Source: Serratia odorifera (GTDB lineage: Bacteria; Pseudomonadota; Gammaproteobacteria; Enterobacterales; Enterobacteriaceae). From it: DNA of 64,000 nt. A program made the translations under genes and the position numbers. Below are positions 54,234 to 63,904 of this stretch, in pieces (the stretch's first letter is position 1; each line of letters begins with the position of its first letter). The notes below the pieces were generated by a model. The model did not search any database, had not been told where the DNA came from, and worked only from the letters and a program-made list of their open reading frames with translations. The stretch is from the NCBI RefSeq assembly GCF_900635445.1, contig NZ_LR134117.1:2790001-2854000 (forward strand), in the 5' to 3' direction.

Positions 54234-55697
54234 CTAGCGGTTTGATAAACCACCGACGCTCTCTTTGGCGCCGTGGGTCAACAGGGTCAGATAGGCCTGG
54301 GTGACGGCCTCGACAAAGGCCGGTTGCGCGGGTAAATCCCGGCCAAATACCGTGTCCATCTGCAGTAATGCCCGTACGCGCGGCTCGCCTTCCTGGCTGG
54401 TGGCGACGCGGGTGGCAATCTCGTCACTGCGCGGATCCTGAATCTCGAAGGGCTGACCCTGCTCGTCGATCCCGCCGACATAGCGCATCCAGCCGGCTAC
54501 GCCCAGCGCCAGACAGTCAAAGCAACTGCCGTGCGCCAGATGCCAGCGAATGGCATCGAGCATGCGTTGCGGCAGTTTTTGCGTACCATCCATGGCAATT
54601 TGCGCGGTGCGATGCTGCAGTGCGCCGTTGCCGTAGCGCAGCAGTAATGAGTCGGCGTACAGGGCCAGATCCACGCCCTGCACCTGCAGCGTGGGGGCCT
54701 GTTCAGCCAGCATCAGCCGGCGCGCGGCAACGACGAAATGGGGATCTTGCATACAGTCGCTGATGTGCGCATAACCGGCCAGGTAACCCAGATAGGCCAG
54801 GAAGGAGTGACTGCCGTTCAGCATGCGCAGTTTCATTTCTTCATATGGCAGCACGTTATCCACCAGTTCGGCGCCGGCTTGTTCCCAGGCCGGGCGGCCT
54901 TGAGGGAAGCGGTCTTCGATCACCCATTGGCGGAACGGCTCGCAGGCGACGCCGACCGGGTCGGCAATGCCGCCAAGCAGGTGCTGGATACGCTGTAGGG
55001 TGTCGGGCGTGACTGCCGGCACGATGCGATCGACCATGGTCGACGGAAAGGCCACCTGCCGTTCAACCCAGCTTGCCAGCTCGGCGTCCTGCAACTGCGC
55101 CAACTGGATGACGACATTACGCGCCACGCGGCCGTTTTCCGGCATGTTGTCGCAGGACATCACGGTGAACGGCGGCAAGCCGCGACTGCGGCGCAGGCGT
55201 AGCGCGGCCAGCAGCAATCCCGGCGCCGACTGTGGCCGTGACGGATGCGTCAGGTCATACACAATCGCCGGGTGATCGGCCAGCAGTTGTCCGCTGGCGG
55301 GGTGGTAGCAATAGCCTTTTTCGGTGATGGTCAGTGAGACAATGGCGACCTGGGGGTGAGCCATGGCCTCCAACACCGCCTGCACTCCGTCGAGCCGTAG
55401 ATGCAGCGCCTGCCTGACGACGCCGATGGTCTGGCTGTGCCAGCCGCTGCTGTCCATTTCTGCCACCGAATACAGCAAATCTTGCCGCTTGAGATCGCTA
55501 ATCAGCTGCTCGCCGCCGACCAGATTGACCGTGCAATATCCCCAATCGCTGCCATATTGGCTGGCCAGCAGATCTGCAAACACTGCCTGATGGGCGCGAT
55601 AAAAAGCGCCAAAGCCAAGATGTACCATGCGTGCAACCAGCCGGTTGCGATCGTACGATGGCCGCGCAATTGACGTCGTTAAATCGTTAGCATTCAT
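54234..55697 (-). CDS. ydfI: Mannitol dehydrogenase-family oxidoreductase (YdfI-like)
   Basis: 487 aa from ATG 55697 (MNANDLTTSIARPSYDRNRL). NAD-binding MVHLGFGAFYRAHQAVF at the N-terminus, long-chain dehydrogenase core with VMSCDNMPENG, PSTMVDRIVPAVTP and the catalytic Lys region EEMKLRMLNGSHSFLAYLG. Polyol/uronate oxidoreductase, similar to UxuB and YdfI; probably acts with RspA on a sugar acid. Confidence 0.88.
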   Translation of the reverse strand: MNANDLTTSIARPSYDRNRLVARMVHLGFGAFYRAHQAVFADLLASQYGSDWGYCTVNLVGGEQLISDLKRQDLLYSVAEMDSSGWHSQTIGVVRQALHLRLDGVQAVLEAMAHPQVAIVSLTITEKGYCYHPASGQLLADHPAIVYDLTHPSRPQSAPGLLLAALRLRRSRGLPPFTVMSCDNMPENGRVARNVVIQLAQLQDAELASWVERQVAFPSTMVDRIVPAVTPDTLQRIQHLLGGIADPVGVACEPFRQWVIEDRFPQGRPAWEQAGAELVDNVLPYEEMKLRMLNGSHSFLAYLGYLAGYAHISDCMQDPHFVVAARRLMLAEQAPTLQVQGVDLALYADSLLLRYGNGALQHRTAQIAMDGTQKLPQRMLDAIRWHLAHGSCFDCLALGVAGWMRYVGGIDEQGQPFEIQDPRSDEIATRVATSQEGEPRVRALLQMDTVFGRDLPAQPAFVEAVTQAYLTLLTHGAKESVGGLSNR

Positions 55698-55794
55698 TAT
55701 TAGCCCGCCGTAGAGTGCCGGCGATCGAGACCGGCACGTTGATGACAAGATGCACCGTGGCGCGGGGCTGGTATTGGCTGCGCCCCGCAGCGGC

Positions 55795-57189
55795 TCAATA
55801 GCTTTGTGCGCTTTTCACCGCGGCGCTCGACGCAGCTTCTGCCGCATCTTCAAGCAGGCTTAAATCACGATCCTTGACCTCCGGCATCAGCAGAGCCGAA
55901 ATCAGTCCGACCACCGAATAGGCAACGATCATCACCACGATCGGCCACCACGAGTCGACCATATTGCAGAAAATGCCGGCCAGCAGCGGGCCGAAACCTA
56001 CCGCCACCAAACCGCCGGCCTCCTTGGCAATCGCCATGCGGGTAAAGCGATTACGTGAGCCGAACATTTCCGCCATGGTGATGTTTTCCAGCGCAAACAG
56101 CCCCAATACCGCAACGTTGTGGATCACGATGATCGACACCATGATGATGCTGACGTCATTGCCTTTATCGACAATCAACGACAAGGTCGGGTAGGCCAGA
56201 ATAATGGCGGAAATGCTGACGATGATATAAGGCAGCCGCCGGCCGAATTTGTCGGAAAGCCAACCGAGTAGCGGAATGGTAATAAAACCGAGTATCGAGC
56301 TTATCATCAGCGCATCGGTAGGAATGCTCTTCTCAAACAGCAGGGTCTGGACCAGATAACCGGCCAGGAAGGTCTGGATCAGGCCCGAGTTGCCCGCCTG
56401 GCCGAAGCGCAGTCCGGTGGCCAGCCAGAAGGATTTGCTGGTGAACATGGCACCAAGCGAATGGGTGTTGTCAACAGGCATGGCATTGGCTACGGCCTCG
56501 TCACTGCTGTCGTTGACCTTTTCGAACACCGGACTTTCCTTCAGGTTCATACGCAGCCAGATGGCAAAAATCATTACTACTACGCTGGCCAGGAACGGGA
56601 TACGCCATCCCCAGGCCAGTAGCTCTTCCTTGCTGAGCCAGAAGAACATGAAGGCCCAAATCGCCGTGGCAGACAGGGTTCCGCAGTTGGTGCCCATGGC
56701 GACCAGCGAGGAGATAATGCCGCGTTTACCTTTCGGCGCATATTCGGCCAACATGGTGCCGGCACCGGATATTTCCGCGCCGGCTCCCAGCCCTTGAACA
56801 ATGCGCAGCAATACCAGCAGCAGCGGCGCAAAGATGCCGATCTGGGCATAGGTCGGCAAAACGCCAATCAGCGTGGTGCAGACTCCCATCATGGTAATGG
56901 TGATAAACAGCACTTTTTTGCGGCCAATGGTGTCGCCCATACGACCGAAAATAAACGCGCCGACGATGCGGGCGATGTAGCCGGCGCCATAGGTGCCCAT
57001 GGCGAGAATCAATGCCATGGCGGCGGATTGTTCCGGGAAAAAGATCTCATGAAAAACCAGTGCGGCACCGAGCGAGTAGAGCTGAAAATCCATAAATTCC
57101 AATGCGGTACCCAGCCAGCCGGAAACGGCGGCCTTGACCAGATCGCTGGTATTTCTTTTGGGTTGGGCCGTGTTCTGTCCTATATTCAT
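55795..57189 (-). CDS. ydfJ: MFS transporter YdfJ, intact N-terminus
   Basis: 464 aa, twelve membrane segments, MHS family: WLGTALEFMDFQLYSLGAALVFHEIFFP and FIFGRMGDTIGRKKVLF. It parallels E. coli K-12 YdfJ, whose gene is cut by the Qin prophage; here the N-terminal 31 residues (MNIGQNTAQPKRNTSDLVKA...) are present. Part of the rsp operon. Confidence 0.9.
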   Translation of the reverse strand: MNIGQNTAQPKRNTSDLVKAAVSGWLGTALEFMDFQLYSLGAALVFHEIFFPEQSAAMALILAMGTYGAGYIARIVGAFIFGRMGDTIGRKKVLFITITMMGVCTTLIGVLPTYAQIGIFAPLLLVLLRIVQGLGAGAEISGAGTMLAEYAPKGKRGIISSLVAMGTNCGTLSATAIWAFMFFWLSKEELLAWGWRIPFLASVVVMIFAIWLRMNLKESPVFEKVNDSSDEAVANAMPVDNTHSLGAMFTSKSFWLATGLRFGQAGNSGLIQTFLAGYLVQTLLFEKSIPTDALMISSILGFITIPLLGWLSDKFGRRLPYIIVSISAIILAYPTLSLIVDKGNDVSIIMVSIIVIHNVAVLGLFALENITMAEMFGSRNRFTRMAIAKEAGGLVAVGFGPLLAGIFCNMVDSWWPIVVMIVAYSVVGLISALLMPEVKDRDLSLLEDAAEAASSAAVKSAQSY

Positions 57190-57418
57190 ATTCCTGTTCT
57201 CTATTGTTGTTCATTTTATCGGGCGATATCTTGGCTAGCGTCCGGCACTCCCTGACGTGACGGGCTTGCTCGCGAGCGAAAAGGCGACCTGACGATCCGG
57301 TGGTGCTGACCAGCCGCGTCGACAACGATCGGACCATCAGGGTTTTACCTAACCAATTGATAAGGCTGTGTTATTTTGCAAATAGATACAGCAAACTTTC
57401 GGGCACAGAGCCTGTTGC

Positions 57419-58432
57419 CTAGAACTGCAGCAAGACTTTGCAGCACTGCTGCTGGTCTTTTTCAAAAACGTTCATGGCATCAACCACCTGCGTGTATGCA
57501 AACTGATGGGTAATCAACTTTTCAGGATCGATTTTTCTGTTGCGCATCCAGTCAATAACCTGCGGGAAGCGGGCGCTGTTAAGGCGCGATGAAAATATCG
57601 ACAGCTCTTTACTGGTAATAGCTTGCTGGGACAGGGTGCAGGGATCGCTGGAAAACCCCATGATGCCGATGCGTGCCGCCGGCGACGCCAACTGGATGGC
57701 TTCGGGCAGTATGCCTGGGTGGCAGGCGGCGTCGACAATCAGCGTCGGGCGGATACCCCGTTTTGCCAACGCCTCCGCCAATGACGCCTGGGTATTGTCA
57801 AACACCCAGTCCGCACCGTTTTCCTGCGCCATTGCCAGCCGCTCGGCGATGCGATCGACAACCATCACCTGGCGCACGTTATAGACCCCTTTCAGGGTCT
57901 GGATCACCGTCAGTCCCATTGGCCCGGCACCGTAGATCAGCGCCACGTCCTGTTCGCAGGGTTGCAGATGAGCGGTGATATTGGCGGCGATGGTGAAGGG
58001 TTCGACCATCGCGGCATGGCGATCGCTGATGTCGTCGGGAATAGGGTAGGCATTGCGCGCCGGAGCGCAGGCGTAATCACTGAAGCCGCCGTCGCGATGC
58101 ACGCCGATGACCTGCAGGCTGGTACAGACGTTGGGCCGGCCTACCGAGCACGGGTAACAATGACCGCAGCTCACCACCGGATCGATCGACACCCGCTCGC
58201 CAAGGCGCCTATCGCTGACCTCGCTGCCGACGGCGTCGATCACGCCGAAGAACTCGTGGCCGATCACCCGCGGATAGCGGGCAAACGGGTTGTGGCCGTG
58301 ATAAATGTGTACGTCAGATCCGCAGATCCCGGCGAATTTCACCTTGACCCGCACTTCGTCGGCGGCGGGGTGAGGCAGGGCGCGTTGCTGGATAACCAGC
58401 TCACCCGGTTGTTCAATCACTACGCTGTGCAT
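57419..58432 (-). CDS. rspB: Zinc-dependent dehydrogenase RspB
   Basis: 337 aa from ATG 58432 (MHSVVIEQPG), after AGGAG. Catalytic zinc site in AGICGSDVHIYHG and GHEFFGVI, structural zinc cysteines in CGHCYPCSVGRPNVC, Rossmann motif YGAGPMGLTVIQ. Medium-chain alcohol/sugar-acid dehydrogenase, 14 bases from rspA. Confidence 0.93.
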   Translation of the reverse strand: MHSVVIEQPGELVIQQRALPHPAADEVRVKVKFAGICGSDVHIYHGHNPFARYPRVIGHEFFGVIDAVGSEVSDRRLGERVSIDPVVSCGHCYPCSVGRPNVCTSLQVIGVHRDGGFSDYACAPARNAYPIPDDISDRHAAMVEPFTIAANITAHLQPCEQDVALIYGAGPMGLTVIQTLKGVYNVRQVMVVDRIAERLAMAQENGADWVFDNTQASLAEALAKRGIRPTLIVDAACHPGILPEAIQLASPAARIGIMGFSSDPCTLSQQAITSKELSIFSSRLNSARFPQVIDWMRNRKIDPEKLITHQFAYTQVVDAMNVFEKDQQQCCKVLLQF

Positions 58433-58446
58433 GTTCAATTCTCCTG

Positions 58447-59661
58447 TTACCAGTTCCATAAGGTGCCGTCTTCCAGACGCGCCACCGGCAGGTAAGCGGG
58501 GTCATACGGATATTTGGCCGCCAGTCTTTCGTCGAACTCGATGCCGATACCTGGTTTTTCGCCCGGGTGCATATAGCCGTTGTCGAAGCGCCAGCTGTGT
58601 GGGAACACCTCCAGCATTTGCTCGGAATAACCCATGTATTCCTGTACGCCAAAGTTCGGCACCCACAGATCAAAATGCAGCGCCGCCGCCATGCATACCG
58701 GTGACAGATCGGACGGGCCGTGCGATCCGGTGCGTACCTGATACAGCGAGGCAAAGTCGGCAATGCGGCGCATGCCGGTGATGCCGCCGGCGTGTGTCAG
58801 AGTGGTGCGGATGTAGTCGATCAGCTGTTCTTCGATCAGCTGTTTGCAGTCCCAGATGCTATTGAATACTTCACCGACGGCAATCGGCGTGACGGTGTGT
58901 TGACGGATTAGCCGGAAGCATTCCTGGTTTTCTGCCGGCGTCGGATCTTCCATCCAGAACAGGCGGTATGGCTCGACGCTTTTGCCGAAGCGCGCTGCTT
59001 CGATAGGCGTCAATCGGTGGTGCATGTCATGCAGCAGGTGCTGGTCGAAACCGAATTTATTGCGCACCGCTTCAAACAGTTTTGGGGTGAAATCGAGGTA
59101 TTTTTCCGTCGACCACAGCTGTTCTTCCGGCCAGACGCCCTTGGTGGCCGGTTCATACGCCTGGCCTTTGCCTTTGGCCATGCCGTAGGTGGTCTTCATG
59201 CCCGGTACGCCGCACTGGACGCGAATCGCCTTATAGCCCATTTCCTGGTGTCGGGCGTAATCGTCCAGCACTTCGTCAATCGAATGGCCGGTGGTGTGGC
59301 AATAGACCATTACACCGCTGCGTGAAGCGCCGCCCAGCAGTTGATACAGAGGCATATTGGCGGCTTTGGCCTTGATATCCCACAGCGCCATATCGACGGC
59401 GGAAATTGCCGACATGGTCACCGGCCCGCGGCGCCAGTAAGCGCCTTTGTAGAAAAACTGCCAAATATCCTCGATCTGATGGGCGTCGCGGCCGATCAAC
59501 TGTGGGCAGAGATGATCCTTCAGGTATGAGGCGACCGACAGCTCCCGGCCGTTCAGCGTGGCGTCACCCAGGCCGGTAATGCCGTCGTCGGTGGTGATTT
59601 TCAGCGTGACAAAGTTCCGTCCTGGGCAAGTAACAAATACCTCTGCATTAACAATTTTCAT
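58447..59661 (-). CDS. rspA: Mannonate-dehydratase-type enolase superfamily enzyme RspA
   Basis: 404 aa from ATG 59661 (MKIVNAEVFVTCPGRNFV). An adjacent ATG one codon upstream is possible. Metal ligands Asp/Glu/Glu appear in LLHDMHHRLTP, FWMEDPTP and IAVGEVFNS; RTTLTHAGGITGMRRIA is the second catalytic loop. It dehydrates a sugar acid, probably D-mannonate or D-gluconate type. First gene of the cluster, with a palindromic operator upstream. Confidence 0.95.
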   Translation of the reverse strand: MKIVNAEVFVTCPGRNFVTLKITTDDGITGLGDATLNGRELSVASYLKDHLCPQLIGRDAHQIEDIWQFFYKGAYWRRGPVTMSAISAVDMALWDIKAKAANMPLYQLLGGASRSGVMVYCHTTGHSIDEVLDDYARHQEMGYKAIRVQCGVPGMKTTYGMAKGKGQAYEPATKGVWPEEQLWSTEKYLDFTPKLFEAVRNKFGFDQHLLHDMHHRLTPIEAARFGKSVEPYRLFWMEDPTPAENQECFRLIRQHTVTPIAVGEVFNSIWDCKQLIEEQLIDYIRTTLTHAGGITGMRRIADFASLYQVRTGSHGPSDLSPVCMAAALHFDLWVPNFGVQEYMGYSEQMLEVFPHSWRFDNGYMHPGEKPGIGIEFDERLAAKYPYDPAYLPVARLEDGTLWNW

Positions 59662-59722
59662 CATTTCCACTTCCTGACTGGCAACGTTGCGATGCGCAAA
59701 AAATACGCTATGAACTAACTAC

Positions 59723-59734
59723 CATACAAGTATG
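59723..59734. promoter_or_regulatory. Candidate RspR operator before rspA
   Basis: CATAC-AA-GTATG, a perfect palindrome with GntR-like spacing, 62 bases upstream of rspA. It could overlap a -35 region. Confidence 0.5.
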
Positions 59735-59842
59735 ATTTATCGATTTTGCCGGCAGGGATCACACTTCGGCCCGTCGGAGCGATAGGCCGTCAGCAGGGAA
59801 AGCAGGGGAGAAAGGCAGGCGCCGAGCGGGCGCCCGTCGGGT

Positions 59843-60742
59843 TTAGCCGAGTAATTGACAGTTAGGTGGCAGGCGGCATTGCAGCGCGTGTGGCAGTACT
59901 TCGATACGGAAGTGGGTGCCTTTCAGCGGTTCACCGTCGAGGTTGAAGGTCATGGTATGCGGAGCGTCAATTTCCACCCACGGCAGCGATGCGCCAATGA
60001 CGTTTTTGTTTTCTTCGCCGTTGAACAGACTGGCGATCAGCGCCGGCAGCAGCTCATCGGCAATCAGCAGGCGTAACTGCAGCAGACCGTCGTTGATCAA
60101 CGCATCCGGGCATAGCTGCTGCCCGCCGCCCGCCTGTTTGCCGTTACCGATGCCGATCACCATCGCATCGCCGGTCCAGCTGAAATCCGGGCCGCGTATT
60201 TCGCAGCGGTCGGCTTTCAAGGTATCCATGCGCAGCAGGCCGTGAATGAAATAGGAAACGCCGCCCAGCGCCGCTTTCAGTTTTTCTGGTGTTTCGGTGG
60301 TGATACGTGCGCCGAAGCCGCCGGTAGCCATATTGATAAAGTAACGATCGTCGTTGACCTTGGCCAGATCGATCGGTACGGCGCGGCCCTTGATCGCCAG
60401 ATTCAGCGCCTGTTCTGGCACTAACGGGATATTGCACGCCATGGCGAAATCATTGGCGGTGCCCAGCGGCAGGATGCCCAGAATCGGACGTTGCTGCTCG
60501 GGAAGGGTGACAAGTGCGGCGGCAACTTCGTTAATGGTGCCGTCGCCACCGCCGGCAATAATGTTGCTGACGCCGAGTTTTACCCCTTCTGCGACGTAAC
60601 GCGCGGCGTCCCCGTATTCCCAGGTGGCGCGTACGTGCAGGATTTCACCCGCTTCTCTCAACGTGTGAACGGCAGCGCGCACCAGTTCATCGCCGGCACC
60701 TTTACCATTGATGATAAGCAGCGTTGGCGCGTGTTGACTCAT
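59843..60742 (-). CDS. yegS: Lipid kinase YegS
   Basis: 299 aa from ATG 60742 (MSQHAPTLLIINGKG). DAGK catalytic motif GGGDGTINEVAAAL and LGTANDFAMACNIP, followed by the beta-sandwich C-domain. It phosphorylates lipids, likely phosphatidylglycerol or diacylglycerol in E. coli. Stands alone near CyaR. Confidence 0.93.
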   Translation of the reverse strand: MSQHAPTLLIINGKGAGDELVRAAVHTLREAGEILHVRATWEYGDAARYVAEGVKLGVSNIIAGGGDGTINEVAAALVTLPEQQRPILGILPLGTANDFAMACNIPLVPEQALNLAIKGRAVPIDLAKVNDDRYFINMATGGFGARITTETPEKLKAALGGVSYFIHGLLRMDTLKADRCEIRGPDFSWTGDAMVIGIGNGKQAGGGQQLCPDALINDGLLQLRLLIADELLPALIASLFNGEENKNVIGASLPWVEIDAPHTMTFNLDGEPLKGTHFRIEVLPHALQCRLPPNCQLLG

Positions 60743-60965
60743 TTCCGAACTCCAGACCCAATCATGATGGGGTAAACGATAAACCACAAGCCGGCGCTAA
60801 ACCATCAGAATATTCAGTTAACAGTGCCGGTTAGCGGGATTTAAACGCGGTTTTATTTTACTCAAGGAGAAATAATATATCGATTTAGCCCGATGGGATA
60901 TTAATACAATAAATAACGTGGATGACTAAAATAATTTGTCTGGTCGGTTATTGACGGAAGGCAAC

Positions 60966-61055
60966 AAAGAAAAAGCCAGTCCAAGGGAGATTGGACTGGC
61001 TAAGGAGGTGGTTCCTAGTATTGCTATGCAAGTATTTTCGTTATTGGTTTTAAGC
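60966..61055 (-). ncRNA. cyaR: CyaR small RNA
   Basis: The minus strand contains the CyaR core AGGAACCACCTCCTTAGCC followed by a perfect terminator, AGCCAGTCCAA-TCTCCC-TTGGACTGGCT and TTTTTC. The unpaired AGGAACCACCTCC region is the conserved target-binding segment in E. coli. A -10 TAATAT (61062-61067 on plus) places the 5' end at G61055. Hfq-dependent, CRP-activated RNA in enterobacteria. Its position next to yegQ is conserved. Confidence 0.93.
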
Positions 61056-61088
61056 AGCCTGATATTAACCAGGCTGGCAAAAAATTGA

Positions 61089-61104
61089 TGTGATCCAATT
61101 CTAA
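61089..61104 (-). promoter_or_regulatory. CRP site of cyaR
   Basis: On the minus strand TTAGA-ATTGGA-TCACA. Its centre (61096.5) is 41.5 bases upstream of the predicted start at 61055, the class II activator position, matching the known cAMP-CRP control of CyaR. Confidence 0.8.
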
Positions 61105-61145
61105 TATTTGCCAAAAAACCGCGCCACCGACCGTGGCGTGGCTCA

Positions 61146-62498
61146 TCAGGCGCTCGGATTATTTCCCTGGGGTAAATTACGGATCAGCAACGCATATTCC
61201 AGCTCGATATCCGGTGGGATCGGTAAATAAACAATGTGGCCGTTACCCGGAGCCACGTCTATTGCCTGGTCTTTTTTATTGCGCATGTTTTCCAGTGTAA
61301 ACTGGATGTTGCCACCCGGCGTCATCAATTCAACGTTGTCGCCACAGGAAAATTTGTTTTTTACGTCGACTTCGGCCCAGCCGTCGCGGCGTACGCCGGT
61401 GAATTCCCCGACAAACTGCTGGCGTTCGGAAACAGAAGAACCGTACTCATAGTTTTGCTGCGATTCATGGGTATGGCGGCGCAGGAAACCCTCGGTATAG
61501 CCGCGGTGCGCCAAGCCTTCCAGCGTAGTGAGCAGCGACGGATCGAACGGTTTGCCGGCGGCGGCGTCGTCTATCGCCCGGCGATAAACCTGGGCGGTGC
61601 GGGCGCAATAGTAAAACGATTTGGTGCGACCTTCGATTTTTAACGAATGCACGCCGAGCTGCGTCAGACGTTCTACGTGCTGGATGGCGCGCAAATCCTT
61701 GGAGTTCATGATATAGGTGCCGTGCTCGTCTTCAAACGCGCTCATATATTCGCCCGGTTTCTGCGCTTCGGACAGCATAAACAGCTGGTTGGTCGGCGTG
61801 CCGATGCCCAGCGTCGGCTCGACGGTTTGCAGCGGGATGGGTTCATGTTGGTGAACAATATTGCCCGCGTCGTCTTCCTTGCCGGGTTCCGCCTTGTATT
61901 GCCAGCGGCAGGCGTTGGTGCAGGTGCCCTGATTCGGGTCACGCTTGTTAATATAGCCAGACAGCAGACAGCGGCCGGAGTAGGCCATGCACAGCGCGCC
62001 ATGGACGAAGATTTCCAGCTCCATGTCCGGCACCTGGCTGCGGATTTCCGCGATCTCTTCCAGCGACAGTTCGCGTGACAGAATGACACGCGTCAGCCCC
62101 ATCTGCTGCCAGAACTTCACCGTCGCCCAGTTGACCGCGTTGGCCTGTACCGACAGGTGGATCGCCATCTGCGGGAAGGCTTCGCGCACCATCATGATCA
62201 GGCCAGGGTCCGACATGATCAGCGCGTCCGGGCCCATCTCAATCACCGGTTTCAGATCGCGTAAAAAGGTCTTCAGTTTGGCGTTATGCGGCGCAATATT
62301 GACCACGACATAGAATTTTTTGCCCAGCGCATGGGCTTCGTTGATGCCGAGCGCCAGGTTTTCATGATTGAATTCATTGTTGCGTACGCGCAGGCTGTAA
62401 CGCGGCTGGCCGGCATAAACCGCATCGGCACCATAGGCAAAGGCGTAACGCATGTTTTTCAGCGTTCCGGCGGGGGAAAGGAGTTCCGGTGTAAACAT
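61146..62498 (-). CDS. yegQ: YegQ (TrhP), U32 peptidase-like tRNA hydroxylation protein
   Basis: 450 aa U32 family: MFTPELLSPAGTLKNMRYAFAYGADAVYAG, MELEIFVHGALCMAYSGRCLLS and the Cys cluster NQGTCTNACRW, plus SLKIEGRTKS. TrhP is needed for prephenate-dependent 5-hydroxyuridine formation at the tRNA wobble position. It lies between CyaR and yegP as in E. coli. Confidence 0.93.
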   Translation of the reverse strand: MFTPELLSPAGTLKNMRYAFAYGADAVYAGQPRYSLRVRNNEFNHENLALGINEAHALGKKFYVVVNIAPHNAKLKTFLRDLKPVIEMGPDALIMSDPGLIMMVREAFPQMAIHLSVQANAVNWATVKFWQQMGLTRVILSRELSLEEIAEIRSQVPDMELEIFVHGALCMAYSGRCLLSGYINKRDPNQGTCTNACRWQYKAEPGKEDDAGNIVHQHEPIPLQTVEPTLGIGTPTNQLFMLSEAQKPGEYMSAFEDEHGTYIMNSKDLRAIQHVERLTQLGVHSLKIEGRTKSFYYCARTAQVYRRAIDDAAAGKPFDPSLLTTLEGLAHRGYTEGFLRRHTHESQQNYEYGSSVSERQQFVGEFTGVRRDGWAEVDVKNKFSCGDNVELMTPGGNIQFTLENMRNKKDQAIDVAPGNGHIVYLPIPPDIELEYALLIRNLPQGNNPSA

Positions 62499-62670
62499 GA
62501 GGGTTCTCAGTCTGATTTCAGGTCAGTACCGCGCCACCTGATGGCGCAGTGAAAGCGCAGAATTGTAACGGCAGCCCGCGCCAAAATCAGCAATTAACCG
62601 GAATTATTCAGGGGAGATTGATCTGCATCATGCGGAAAACGCGCGGCCATGCTGCCGCGCGTAAAAAACC

Positions 62671-63009
62671 TCAGGCGCTCAGATCGCGCACGTCGGTTGT
62701 CGGGCCGTTCTTGATCACCGACTGGATACCGCTTTTGGCGCTGGCATCCGAGCTGTACATCTGGCTGACGCCGATGATCTGATGGTTTTTGGCTTTCAGC
62801 ACGAAATACGGTTTGTCGCTGCTGCTGACCTTGGTTTCGTATTGCGCTTCGTTGGGGGAATTGGTTTGCACCGAAGCAATACCGTTCTCCGCCGAAGCCT
62901 TGCTGGCGTACATTTCGCTGGAAAGAATGATCTCGCCATTACTGGCTTTCAAGGTGAAGTGGTACTGTCCGTTGGACGACTTTTTCAACTCATAGTGGCC
63001 GGTTGCCAT
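62671..63009 (-). CDS. yegP: YegP, DUF1508 protein
   Basis: 112 aa from ATG 63009 (MATGHYELKKSSNGQYHF) after AGGAGAAGGA. Two YegP repeats: ILSSEMYASKASAENGIASV and IGVSQMYSSDASAKSGIQSV. A small conserved cytoplasmic protein of unknown function; neighbours yegQ and baeR as in E. coli. Confidence 0.93.
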   Translation of the reverse strand: MATGHYELKKSSNGQYHFTLKASNGEIILSSEMYASKASAENGIASVQTNSPNEAQYETKVSSSDKPYFVLKAKNHQIIGVSQMYSSDASAKSGIQSVIKNGPTTDVRDLSA

Positions 63010-63187
63010 GGGTCCTTCTCCTGTTGGGTCGATAATTGCAGTAAGTGTAGTCAATCCCTTGAATTTTGGGCGACTGTGCAAACAGACCTAATTAGCGTAG
63101 CGTAAAAAAACGCCGAAATATTTGCGGCCGCCGGAAATTTTCACTTTGCAGTGGCGACAACGCACAGGAAGCTAACCACGCGGTGGC

Positions 63188-63904
63188 TCAGAGAGGATTG
63201 ACCAGCCGGCACGCTTCCGCCTCCCAACGGTAACCGACGCCATATACCGAACGGATAAACGCCTTTTCGCCGTCGAGCGCTTCCAGCTTGCGGCGCAGGT
63301 TCTTGATATGGCTATCGATAGTACGGTCGGTGACCACGCGATAATCGTCATACAGGTTGTTCAGCAGTTGCTCGCGTGAAAATACGTTGCCAGGCTGGCT
63401 GGCGAGGGTTTTCAGCAGGCGAAATTCCGCCGGCGTGAGATCCAGCACCTGGCCTTGATAACTGGCCTGAAAACGCGGCTCGTCGATGTGCAGCAGCGCA
63501 TCTTCCTGCTGGGATTCCGCTGGTCGATAGCAGCGGCGCAGTATGGTTTTTACCCGCGCGACCACTTCACGCGGACTGTAGGGCTTGCAAATATAGTCAT
63601 CCGCGCCGATTTCCAGCCCCAGCAGCCGATCGATCTCTTCGATTTTTGCCGTGACCATCACGATCGGCAGTTCGGTAAAGCGGCGCAGTTCGCGACAGAC
63701 CGACAGACCGTCGCTGCCCGGCAGCATCAAATCCAGCAGGATCAACGCCGGCGGCTGCTGATGCACTGCGGCAACGACCTCACTGCCGTTGGTTAGCCAG
63801 CGGGTGGCGTAGCCGGCAGCCTGGAGATAGTCCACCAGCAATTGGCCCAGCTTGGGCTCATCTTCAACAATCATGATCTGCAATGGCTGATTTTGCGTTT
63901 CCAT
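63188..63904 (-). CDS. baeR: Response regulator BaeR
   Basis: 238 aa OmpR/PhoB type. Receiver with IVEDEPKLGQLL and phospho-acceptor Asp in ALILLDLMLPGSDG (near residue 59), Lys in YICKPYSPREV; C-terminal winged helix with VITDRTIDSHIKNLRRKLE. It responds to envelope stress and regulates mdtABC and other efflux genes in E. coli. Its ATG overlaps the baeS stop by one base. Confidence 0.95.
   Translation of the reverse strand: METQNQPLQIMIVEDEPKLGQLLVDYLQAAGYATRWLTNGSEVVAAVHQQPPALILLDLMLPGSDGLSVCRELRRFTELPIVMVTAKIEEIDRLLGLEIGADDYICKPYSPREVVARVKTILRRCYRPAESQQEDALLHIDEPRFQASYQGQVLDLTPAEFRLLKTLASQPGNVFSREQLLNNLYDDYRVVTDRTIDSHIKNLRRKLEALDGEKAFIRSVYGVGYRWEAEACRLVNPL

Noticed and set aside
60926..61114. 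A 62-aa open frame
   Set aside because: It overlaps CyaR exactly and is explained by the small RNA and its terminator.
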